This document shows positions 1 to 5,331 of a DNA stretch of 8,726 nt, in pieces. Source of the DNA: an uncultured Actinomycetes bacterium. Lineage in GTDB: Bacteria; Actinomycetota; Thermoleophilia; Solirubrobacterales; 70-9. Position 1 is the first letter of the stretch. The number at the start of each line of letters is the position of its first letter. Below the pieces are notes generated by a model. The model ran no database searches and was not told the origin of the DNA. It saw only the letters and a program-made list of their open reading frames with translations. The position numbers and the translations under genes are program-made. The stretch covers positions 1 to 8,726 of the forward strand of contig CAMPIP010000096.1 in the NCBI GenBank assembly GCA_946886425.1, read 5' to 3'.

Positions 1-1
1 T

Positions 2-745
2 CCAGACGTGGAGGTCGTGGACGGAGCGGACGCCCGCCTCGCCGCAGATCGCCTCCCCCACCCCTTCGACGTCGATCCCCTTGGGCGCCGCCTCCATCAG
101 CACGTCGAAGGGCTCCTTGATCAAGCGCCAGGAGGAGATGAGGATCAGGGCCGAGATCAGGAGGCTGACGATCGGGTCGACGATCGCCGAGCCGCCGAAC
201 AGGACCACGGCGCCGGCGACGACGACGCCGACCGAGCCGAGCGCGTCGGCGACGCTGTGCCGCAGCACCCCCTCGAGGTTGATGTCCTGGCGCTGGCCGC
301 GGGCGAGGACGACGGTGGCGATGAGGTTGCCGGCGAGGCCGAAGACGCCGAGCGCGACGACGCCGGCCCCCTCGATCCCGGGCGGGTCGCCGAGCCGCCC
401 GACCGCCTCGATCGCGATCACCACCGCGACGACTACCAGCAGCAGGCCGTTGACCAGCGCCGCCAGCACCTCCGAGCGCTGGTATCCGAAGGTGCGGCGG
501 CCCGCGGCCGGCAGCATCGCCAGCCGGGCCGCGACCAGGGCGAGGACGATCGCGCCGGCGTCGGAGAGGACGTGCCCGGCGTCGGCGAGGACGGCCAGCG
601 ACCCGGTGAGGATGCCGCCGACCGCCTCGGCCACCAGCATCGCCAGGTTGATCGCCAGGGCGATCCACATCCGCCGGCGGCTGTCGGCTCGCCGCGCGTC
701 GAGCGCGTGGCTATGCGAGTGGGAGTGACCTCCCGGGCCGTGCAT
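2..745 (-). CDS. Zinc-type cation diffusion facilitator (CDF) transporter, C-terminus cut off by window edge
   Basis: This is the first 248 residues of a CDF-family metal/proton antiporter, which exports Zn2+ (or Cd2+/Co2+) across the cytoplasmic membrane. The N-terminus is His-rich (H2, H7, H9, H11, H13), as in CzcD/ZitB-like members. Hydrophobic segments follow from about residue 27. The two intramembrane metal-site motifs are visible: H58-V-L-S-D62 in TM2 (context LADAGHVLSDA) and H163-S-V-A-D167 in TM5 (context LRHSVADALGS). The His-Asp/His-Asp set is the arrangement of zinc-selective CDFs. The start of the cytosolic C-terminal domain is present, ending in the family signature HDLHVW at the window edge. 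The ATG lies 9 bases after the stop of the upstream acyl-CoA dehydrogenase with no clear Shine-Dalgarno, so translation is probably coupled and the two share an mRNA. Family assignment is firm; the exact metal is inferred. Confidence 0.93.
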   Translation of the reverse strand, partial: MHGPGGHSHSHSHALDARRADSRRRMWIALAINLAMLVAEAVGGILTGSLAVLADAGHVLSDAGAIVLALVAARLAMLPAAGRRTFGYQRSEVLAALVNGLLLVVVAVVIAIEAVGRLGDPPGIEGAGVVALGVFGLAGNLIATVVLARGQRQDINLEGVLRHSVADALGSVGVVVAGAVVLFGGSAIVDPIVSLLISALILISSWRLIKEPFDVLMEAAPKGIDVEGVGEAICGEAGVRSVHDLHVW

Positions 746-754
746 GGCCCGAGC

Positions 755-2026
755 TTACGCCGGGACCGGCTCCTTCGAACCGCCCTCGGCCATCGCCTTG
801 GCGGCCACCTCGGCGCCGAACTGGAGCCGCTCCGCGTATTCGCGGGCCTGCATGCGCGAGATGACCATCCGCTGGATCTCGGCCGTGCCCTCGAACAGCT
901 GGTAGATCTTGGCGTCGCGGAACCACTTCTCCAGCGGGCACTCGGTGCTCTGGGCGTAGGGGCCGACCAGGTCCATCAGCGCGGTCGTCGCCCACATCGT
1001 CACGTCGCCGGCCTTGAGCTTCGACATCGAGCCCTGGCCGCCGCGCATCGGCACGCCGTTGCGACCCATCCAGGCGGCGCGCTGGACCAGCAGCCGGGCC
1101 GCTTCGATCTCGGTGGCGACGTCGGCCAGCGTCTGCTGGATCCGCTGCAGCTGCAGCAGCGGCGTGCCGCCTTCGCTCTGCCCGTCGAGGTACTCGAGGG
1201 TCCACTCGTAGGCGGCCTGGGCGATGCCGAGCGCCGAGGCACCGACCAGCGGCCGGGTCACCTCGAAGGTCGCCAGCGCGTCGGCGCCGCTCGATTTCTT
1301 GCCTTCGCGGCCGCGCTGCAGCTTCTTCTCGAGCTTCTCCTCGCCGCCGAGCAGGTTCTCGGCCGGGATCCGGCAGTCCTCGAGCACGACCTCGGCGGTG
1401 TGCGAGGCGCGGATCCCGAGCTTGGTCTCCTTCTTGCCCTGGCTGAGGCCAGGGGTGTCCTTGCCGACCACGAAGGAGGCCTGGCCGCGGGTCCCGAGCG
1501 TCGGGTCGACGGTGGCGACGACGACGTGGACGTCGGCGATGCCGCCGTTGGTGATGAAGACCTTGGTGCCGTTGAGGATCCACTCGTCGCCGTCGCGCTT
1601 GGCGGTCGTCTTCAGGCTCTTGACGTCGGAGCCGGCCTGCGGCTCGGTGACCGCGTAGGCGCCGAGCTTGATCTCCTCGGCGCTGCCGAAGCACTCGGGC
1701 ACCCACTTCATGATCTGCTCCGGGGTGCCGGAGGAGGCGATGCCGGCGGCGGCCAGGCCCGAGCCTGAGATCGCCAGGGCGGTGCCGGCGCAGCCCCAGT
1801 GGAACTCTTCGGCGGAGATGACCTGGAACTGACCCTCCGGGTCCGAGGCGGAGCGCTGGATCGACTCGAGGGTGCCGAAGCCCTGCTTACGCGCCTCCCT
1901 GATCACCTCCCAGGGGATGCTCTCCTCTTCGTCGTGCTTGCGCGCCGCGGGGCGGATCACCTCGCGGGCAAACGTCCGACATTCCTTCTTGTACTCGAGC
2001 TGCTCCTCGTTGAGCGCGAAATCCAT
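755..2026 (-). CDS. Acyl-CoA dehydrogenase, MCAD/SCAD-type (423 aa)
   Basis: This flavoprotein would catalyse alpha,beta-dehydrogenation of an acyl-CoA thioester, the first step of beta-oxidation, passing electrons to ETF. The N-terminal helical domain begins MDFALNEEQLEYKKECRTFA. The flavin loop is YAVTEPQAGSD (residues 124-134). The catalytic base is visible as E379 in YQLFEGTAEIQR, matching the MCAD Glu376 context. T257 sits where MCAD has Thr255, so this is not the IVD/LCAD arrangement. The protein is longer than the usual ~385 residues, mainly because of a Lys/Glu/Arg-rich insert around residues 229-249 between the beta-domain and helix G. The ATG at 2026 is set by a perfect AGGAGG (2032-2037) five bases upstream. 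A TetR-type palindrome (2052-2065) lies just upstream, implying repression relieved by an acyl-CoA or related ligand. The zinc-type CDF gene follows 9 bases after the stop. Substrate chain length is not readable from sequence. Confidence 0.95.
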   Translation of the reverse strand: MDFALNEEQLEYKKECRTFAREVIRPAARKHDEEESIPWEVIREARKQGFGTLESIQRSASDPEGQFQVISAEEFHWGCAGTALAISGSGLAAAGIASSGTPEQIMKWVPECFGSAEEIKLGAYAVTEPQAGSDVKSLKTTAKRDGDEWILNGTKVFITNGGIADVHVVVATVDPTLGTRGQASFVVGKDTPGLSQGKKETKLGIRASHTAEVVLEDCRIPAENLLGGEEKLEKKLQRGREGKKSSGADALATFEVTRPLVGASALGIAQAAYEWTLEYLDGQSEGGTPLLQLQRIQQTLADVATEIEAARLLVQRAAWMGRNGVPMRGGQGSMSKLKAGDVTMWATTALMDLVGPYAQSTECPLEKWFRDAKIYQLFEGTAEIQRMVISRMQAREYAERLQFGAEVAAKAMAEGGSKEPVPA

Positions 2027-2031
2027 TGCTT

Positions 2032-2037
2032 CCTCCT
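2032..2037 (-). promoter_or_regulatory. Ribosome-binding site of the 755-2026 dehydrogenase
   Basis: Read on the minus strand the sequence is AGGAGGAAGCAATG, a full-consensus Shine-Dalgarno five bases before the ATG. It fixes the start at 2026. No other gene in the window has an equally strong site. Confidence 0.85.
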
Positions 2038-2051
2038 GGCGTTGGACCGAT

Positions 2052-2065
2052 TGACTGGTCAGTCA
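2052..2065. promoter_or_regulatory. TetR-type operator palindrome upstream of the acyl-CoA dehydrogenase
   Basis: TGACTGGTCAGTCA is a perfect inverted repeat, with 6-base arms TGACTG/CAGTCA around a 2-base centre. A second inverted repeat shares its left arm: GACTGG (2053-2058) and CCAGTC (2067-2072), separated by 8 bases. TetR-family repressors of fatty-acid degradation genes bind short palindromes of this kind; the Bacillus FadR site also has a TGA...TCA palindromic core. It lies 26 bases before the dehydrogenase ATG, between the ribosome-binding site and a candidate -10 box (2080-2085), where a bound repressor would block transcription. The regulator gene is not in this window. The palindrome is seen; the regulator class is inferred. 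Confidence 0.6.
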
Positions 2066-2079
2066 GCCAGTCGGATGGA

Positions 2080-2085
2080 ACTGTA
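2080..2085 (-). promoter_or_regulatory. Candidate -10 box for the dehydrogenase/CDF transcript
   Basis: On the minus strand GGGTACAGT contains TACAGT, a good match to the actinobacterial -10 pattern TANNNT. A start about 7 bases downstream would fall near 2073, directly abutting the palindrome at 2052-2072. No convincing -35 lies 16-18 bases upstream. The nearest resemblance, GTGACC at 2106-2111, is about 20 bases away and inside the hairpin arm. Position-based inference only. Confidence 0.35.
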
Positions 2086-2093
2086 CCCGAAGC

Positions 2094-2154
2094 CGCCGCG
2101 AGCTCGGTCACTTAAGGCCCTCATAGGGGCGTTAAGTGACCGAGCTTTGCGGCG
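2094..2154. repeat. Long near-perfect inverted repeat (hairpin) in the divergent intergenic region
   Basis: The core is a perfect 15-base inverted repeat, AGCTCGGTCACTTAA (2101-2115) and TTAAGTGACCGAGCT (2132-2146). In the same register, after one G/G mismatch (2116/2131), the stem continues as GCCCT/GGGGC (2117-2121 with 2126-2130, one T-G wobble), closing on a 4-base CATA loop. Outside the core, CGCCGC-like pairing resumes (2094-2099 with 2149-2154) after a G/TT internal loop. The whole element can fold into a stem of about 25 pairs. It lies between two divergent starts, so a terminator role is unlikely unless a transcript crosses it. It could be a REP/MITE-like dispersed repeat, a large operator, or a 5'UTR structure of the plus-strand operon. 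The structure is directly visible; the function is unknown. Confidence 0.8.
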
Positions 2155-2175
2155 CGAGCACCGGCCCGGCGCGTG

Positions 2176-2181
2176 TACCGT
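2176..2181 (+). promoter_or_regulatory. Candidate -10 box giving a leaderless transcript of the CWB2-like gene
   Basis: TACCGT (TANNNT pattern) ends 7 bases before the GTG at 2189, so transcription would start at or next to the start codon. Leaderless GTG or ATG genes are common in high-GC actinobacteria, and no Shine-Dalgarno is visible before this GTG. There is no clear -35 at normal spacing. Inference from spacing alone. Confidence 0.35.
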
Positions 2182-2188
2182 TCGGTCG

Positions 2189-3541
2189 GTGAGCCGGGAG
2201 CGCCCCATCAATGCCGACGTGCCCTCGTCGGAGAAGGGCGAGGGCAGGCAGGCCGAGGCCGCGAAGCCGCCCGCGCCGCCGGCGAAGCCTCCGCGCCGGC
2301 CCCGCCGGCAGATCCCGGGCGCCCTGAAGGGGATGGCCGCCTTGGTCGTGCTGGCGATCGTCTTCATCGTCGCCGCCGTGGTCGGCGGCAGTGGCGGCGG
2401 CTCCGCCGACGAGGAACCGACCGGACCGGCCCCGGTCACCAGCAGCTATGGCAGCAACGAGCCGGAGCGCGACGCCGAGCCCGGCTCCGAGTCGACGACC
2501 GACCTCGGCTTCCCCGCCTTCGCCACCAACAACACGACCCGGATCGGCGGCTCCGACCCCGCCGAGAACGCGGCGGCGACGGCGCTCGCGGTCTTCCCCT
2601 CGACCACCCCCTCGCAGCGGCCGGCGGCAGTCGCCCTGGCCGACGAAGCCGAGTGGCAGGGGGCGATCGCCGCGGCGGTCCTGATGGCCCCGCCCGTGCG
2701 GGCGCCCTTGCTCCTTTCCGTGGACGGCGAGCTGCCCGAGGCCAGCTCCGAAGCGCTCGCCGCCCTCGATCCGCAGGGCGGGCCGGACACCGGCGGCGCC
2801 GCCTACCTCGCGATCGGCGAAGTCGGGGCCCCGGCCGACAGGGAGGTGGCGAGGGCCGGCGGCCGCGACCCGGCCGCGATCGCCGCCGCGGTCGCGCGGC
2901 TGCGCGAGAAGCTCAACGGCGACGCGCCGAAGCACTTCGTCCTCGCGCCCATCTCGGCGCCCGGCCTGGCTATGCCCGCCGCGGCCTGGGCCGCCCGCTC
3001 CGGCGACCCGGTGCTGTTCACCGGTACCGGCAAGCTGCCGAAAGCGACCGCCGCGGCCCTGCGCGAACACCCGAAAGCCCCGGTCTACGTCCTCGGTCCC
3101 TCCTCGGCGATCGACTCCGCGGTCGTCCGCGCGGTCGAGAAGATCGGCAACGAGGCCCACCGTGTCTCCGGCGAGGACCCGATCGCCAACGCCGTCGCCT
3201 TCTCCCGCTACGCCGACGGCAGCTTCGGCTGGAACGTCAACGACCCCGGCCACGGCTTCGTGCTCGCCCGCGACGAGGATCCGCTGACCGCCGCCGCCGT
3301 GGCGCCGCTCTCGGCCTCGGGGACCTGGGGGCCGCTGCTGCTCACCGACAACGCCGCTACCCTGCCTGCAGCCGTGCGCGACTATTTCCTCGACGTGAAG
3401 CCCGGATACACCGACGACCCCACCCGCGCCTTCTACAACCACGTGTGGGTGATCGGGGACCAGGAGGCAATCGACGTGAACCAGCAGGCGGAAGCGAGCG
3501 AGCTGGCCGAACTGGCGAAGATCGGCGGCGAAGGACAGTGA
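2189..3541 (+). CDS. Membrane-anchored protein with three CWB2-like cell-wall-binding repeats (450 aa)
   Basis: The predicted product has a charged, Pro/Ala/Lys-rich cytoplasmic tail (residues 1-45), one transmembrane helix (about 46-66, LKGMAALVVLAIVFIVAAVV), a Gly/Ser/Glu linker (about 67-107), and an extracytoplasmic region of three degenerate repeats resembling cell wall binding repeat 2 (PF04122). Repeat hallmarks are TTRIGGSDPAENAA (116-129) and HRVSGEDPIANA (324-335), both like the CWB2 R-x-x-G-x-D/E motif. Others are GPLLLTDNAATLP and the strand-turn motifs AYLAIGEVG, VYVLGPSSAID (299-309) and VWVIGDQEAID (419-429). Elsewhere CWB2 domains bind anionic cell-wall polymers; here a type II membrane anchor replaces the usual signal peptide. 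GTG 2189 is chosen because the tail and helix follow naturally and reading further upstream would cross the hairpin and the dehydrogenase gene. It overlaps the next gene by 4 bases. Catalytic activity is not apparent. Confidence 0.83.
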   Translation: MSRERPINADVPSSEKGEGRQAEAAKPPAPPAKPPRRPRRQIPGALKGMAALVVLAIVFIVAAVVGGSGGGSADEEPTGPAPVTSSYGSNEPERDAEPGSESTTDLGFPAFATNNTTRIGGSDPAENAAATALAVFPSTTPSQRPAAVALADEAEWQGAIAAAVLMAPPVRAPLLLSVDGELPEASSEALAALDPQGGPDTGGAAYLAIGEVGAPADREVARAGGRDPAAIAAAVARLREKLNGDAPKHFVLAPISAPGLAMPAAAWAARSGDPVLFTGTGKLPKATAAALREHPKAPVYVLGPSSAIDSAVVRAVEKIGNEAHRVSGEDPIANAVAFSRYADGSFGWNVNDPGHGFVLARDEDPLTAAAVAPLSASGTWGPLLLTDNAATLPAAVRDYFLDVKPGYTDDPTRAFYNHVWVIGDQEAIDVNQQAEASELAELAKIGGEGQ

Positions 3542-3786
3542 GCCAGGCCGAGAACCCCGAACTGCTGGCGCCCGGCCACGAGTTGACGCCGGAGGACATC
3601 CGCGCCCTCTCCGGCGCCTCCACCCCCCACTTCGCGTTGCAGGTCCGCAACCGCATCCGCCGCCTGATCGAGCCGCTGCCTCCCGAGCACCCCGCCCGCC
3701 TCGAAGGCGAACGCCGGATCGCCAAGCTCGAAGAGCTCGCCCAGCACAGCGGCGACCCGCGCGGGACGCTCGGAATCGGCCATTGA
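3538..3786 (+). CDS. Small conserved-looking protein of unknown function (82 aa)
   Basis: I do not recognise this protein. It starts at a GTG overlapping the upstream stop (GTGA, 3538-3541), with AAGGA a few bases before, and ends by overlapping the TTG of the next gene (TTGA, 3783-3786), so it is in a translationally coupled operon. It is soluble with no membrane segment. The N-terminal part contains LTPEDIRALSGASTPHFALQ (residues about 15-34). The middle is basic and probably helical (VRNRIRRLIEPLPPEHPARL) and is followed by EGERRIAKLEELAQ. The tail is Gly-rich and probably flexible. The helix-breaking PLPPEHPA between two helices suggests a short helical hairpin. The precise overlaps on both sides and the protein-like composition support it as a real gene rather than a chance frame. 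Confidence 0.72.
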   Translation: MSQAENPELLAPGHELTPEDIRALSGASTPHFALQVRNRIRRLIEPLPPEHPARLEGERRIAKLEELAQHSGDPRGTLGIGH

Positions 3787-4457
3787 AGTACCTCGCCCCC
3801 GGCGTCTGGCGGCTCAAGGAGTTCCCCGCTCCGAGCATCAACGTCTACCTGGCCGAGGACGTCCTCATCGACGCCGGCCGGACCTGGGACCGCGGCCGCA
3901 TCTTCGCCGAGCTCAAAGGCCGCGAGATCTCGCTGCTAGCCCTGACCCACGCCCACCCCGACCACCAGGGGGTCGCCAAAGACGTCTGCGAGGCGCGCGG
4001 CATTCCCCTCGCCTGCCACGCCGACGACGTCGAGGCGATGGAAGGGAAGCGCCCGATCCAGGAGGCGGCGCCCAACAACATCGTCAACAAGACGGTCCGG
4101 AAGCTCTGGCAGGGCCCGCCCTACAAGGTCGAGCGGGTGCTGAACGAGGGCGACGAGGTGGCCGGCTTCCGCGTCGTCCACGCCCCCGGCCACGCCCGCG
4201 GTGAGGTGATCTTCTTCCGCGAGAGCGACCGGGTCGCCATCTGCGGCGACGTGATTCGCAACATGAGCTACGCCACCGCCCTGCCGGGGATCAAGGAGCC
4301 GCCGGCGATCTTCACCTACGACCCGGCCGAGAACCGCCGCTCGATCCGCATGCTGGCCGACCTGAACCCGTCGCTGATCCTCCCCGGCCACGGCCCCGCC
4401 GTGGCCGACATCGGCGCCTTCGAGCGCTTCGTCGCGGCGCTCCCCTCCGACGCTTGA
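3783..4457 (+). CDS. MBL-fold metallo-hydrolase (224 aa)
   Basis: This is a metallo-beta-lactamase-fold hydrolase with a binuclear metal site, probably Zn or Fe. The full ligand set is visible: H56-A-H58-P-D60-H61 (THAHPDH), H137 in APGHARGE, D156 in ICGDVI and H203 in LILPGHGP. The pattern fits the glyoxalase II/thioesterase-like single-domain branch. It lacks the linker and C-terminal helices of true glyoxalase II, so the substrate cannot be assigned. The usual GHTPG after the fourth ligand is GHARGE here. There is no signal peptide, so it is cytoplasmic. The start is TTG at 3783, overlapping the previous stop by 4 bases. No ATG or GTG precedes the conserved N-terminal strand (YLAPGVWRL), and the first in-frame Met, M86, would remove the HxHxDH motif. 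A small GC hairpin follows the stop. Confidence 0.92.
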   Translation: MKYLAPGVWRLKEFPAPSINVYLAEDVLIDAGRTWDRGRIFAELKGREISLLALTHAHPDHQGVAKDVCEARGIPLACHADDVEAMEGKRPIQEAAPNNIVNKTVRKLWQGPPYKVERVLNEGDEVAGFRVVHAPGHARGEVIFFRESDRVAICGDVIRNMSYATALPGIKEPPAIFTYDPAENRRSIRMLADLNPSLILPGHGPAVADIGAFERFVAALPSDA

Positions 4458-4464
4458 CCGCAGC

Positions 4465-4483
4465 CCCGCCGGGGGTAGGCGGG
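4465..4483 (+). terminator. Possible weak terminator hairpin after the CWB2/MBL operon
   Basis: CCCGCC (4465-4470) pairs with GGCGGG (4478-4483) around a 7-base GGGGGTA loop, a few bases after the stop at 4457. The downstream stretch TTACCGAGTTT has only a short T run, so this is not a strong intrinsic terminator. It could equally be local structure in a transcript reading into the next gene 60 bases later. Confidence 0.3.
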
Positions 4484-4517
4484 TTACCGAGTTTCAGCTA
4501 CTGGAAGGGAGTCCAGG

Positions 4518-5051
4518 ATGAGCAAGCTCAAGGGCCGGCGTCCCTCGCCGGCGATGATCGTCGCCCTCGTTGCCCTCTTCGTCGCCCTGGCGGGCACCGC
4601 CTACGCGGCGCAGACGATCAATGGCGGCGCGATCATGAAGCAGACGATCGGAGGCGGGAAGCTGAAGAAGAAGACGCTGACCGGCTTCCAGATCAACACC
4701 AACAAGCTCGGCGTCGTGCCGTCGGCACGCGTCGCGAACCGGGCAGCCCACACCTACTGGGCCGTCGTCAACAACCCGAACAGCCCGGGCAACGCGGTGC
4801 TGGCGCGCGCCAGCGATGCCGGCATCGCCGCGGGCGAGGGCGGCGGCGCCGTCACCGTCACCTTCCCGGTCAACGTCAGCGGCTGCGCCGACGTCGCCGG
4901 CCGCAACAACGCCGGCACCTCGGTGCCGAACGCGGGCTTCGCCCAGACCAACGCCTCGGCCGCCAACCCCAACGCGATCGAGGTACGGACCCGCGACGCC
5001 AAAGGTAACCCCGAGGACGCCGACTTCCATCTGATCGTCGTCTGCCCGTAG
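4518..5051 (+). CDS. Small secreted protein with Thermoleophilia-type leader (177 aa)
   Basis: The N-terminus is a clear Sec signal: basic start MSKLKGRR, hydrophobic core PAMIVALVALFVALAG and cleavage near TAYA-AQ (after residue 30 or 31). The phrase SPAM-VALVALFVALAGTAYA followed by TINGGAIMKQTIGGGKLKKKTLTG is typical of a large secreted family in Solirubrobacterales and relatives, in which short x-I-x-x-x-T-I-x-x-x-K-L repeats follow the leader. Here two such units are seen at about residues 34-56. The mature domain is Ala/Asn/Gly-rich, probably beta-structured, and has just two cysteines (C123 in VSGCAD, C176 in IVVCP), a likely disulfide. No catalytic motif is visible, so the function is unknown. 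GGAAGGGAG (4503-4511) six bases before the ATG is a good ribosome-binding site. The gene ends 4 bases from the stop of the converging minus-strand operon. Confidence 0.85.
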   Translation: MSKLKGRRPSPAMIVALVALFVALAGTAYAAQTINGGAIMKQTIGGGKLKKKTLTGFQINTNKLGVVPSARVANRAAHTYWAVVNNPNSPGNAVLARASDAGIAAGEGGGAVTVTFPVNVSGCADVAGRNNAGTSVPNAGFAQTNASAANPNAIEVRTRDAKGNPEDADFHLIVVCP

Positions 5052-5055
5052 GCAG

Positions 5056-5331
5056 CTAAGGCCGCGGGACGCGGGCCGCCGCCATGTCGACGCGCTCGCC
5101 GCGGAAGGGCACGCCCTCCGCGACGAGCCGCCGGCGCTGGCGGCCGCCCTTGGCGAGCGAGCCGTCGGCGCGGACGACCCGCCACCAGGGCAGGTCGGGC
5201 TCGTCGGCGCCGAAGAGGACGCTGCCGGCGAAGCGCGGCGCCCCCGGGGAAACCTCGCCGTAGGTGCTGACGCGGCCGGGCGGGATCGCCCGGACCCGGG
5301 CCAGGACCTCCCCTTCGCGGTCGGCGCTCAG
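5056..5331 (-). CDS. Alkyltransferase-like DNA-repair protein (ATL, MGMT-family C-terminal fold), probable CTG start
   Basis: The protein (91 aa with this start) matches the DNA-binding domain of O6-alkylguanine transferases: VLARVRAIPPGRVSTYGEVSPGAPRFAG, then LPWWRVVRADGSLAKGGRQRRRL and VAEGVPFRGERVDMAAAR. In true MGMT the active-site motif is PCHRV. Here it is PWWRVV, so the acceptor Cys is replaced by Trp, as in ATL proteins (PWHRVV in Escherichia coli YbaZ). ATLs do not remove the alkyl group; they bind O6-alkylguanine, flip it out and mark it for nucleotide excision repair. There is no ATG, GTG or TTG in frame between the previous gene's 3' region and the conserved GRVSTYGEV core. The best candidate is CTG 5331-5329, overlapping the upstream stop as CTGA, like the GTGA and TTGA overlaps elsewhere in the window. 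It is last in the operon. Identity is confident; the start is inferred. Confidence 0.82.
   Translation of the reverse strand: MSADREGEVLARVRAIPPGRVSTYGEVSPGAPRFAGSVLFGADEPDLPWWRVVRADGSLAKGGRQRRRLVAEGVPFRGERVDMAAARVPRP

Noticed and set aside
8..1768. Long plus-strand open frame (586 codons) opposite the CDF and dehydrogenase genes
   Set aside because: It is an Arg/Asp/Ala/Gly-rich frame with no domain pattern. It is the antisense shadow of two genes with clear family motifs, as is common in very GC-rich DNA.
1799..2188. Upstream extension of the CWB2-like protein to an ATG at 1799
   Set aside because: The extension would run antisense through the start of the dehydrogenase, the operator and the hairpin. 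The GTG at 2189 leaves a sensible tail and membrane helix.
2132..3841. Long minus-strand open frame (569 codons) opposite the CWB2-like operon
   Set aside because: The composition is Gly/Arg-rich and repetitive, and the opposite strand has a coherent tail-helix-repeat protein and 4-base gene overlaps.
4454..4481. TTGACC/TAGGCG pair as a promoter for the secreted-protein gene
   Set aside because: TTGACC overlaps the stop of the previous gene, and TAGGCG lacks the conserved final T of a -10 box.
5060..5078. GC-rich stem (CCGCG/CGCGG) just inside the ATL gene end as a bidirectional terminator
   Set aside because: The stem is only 5 pairs, has no T-run on either side, and lies in coding sequence of a very GC-rich genome where such stems are common.
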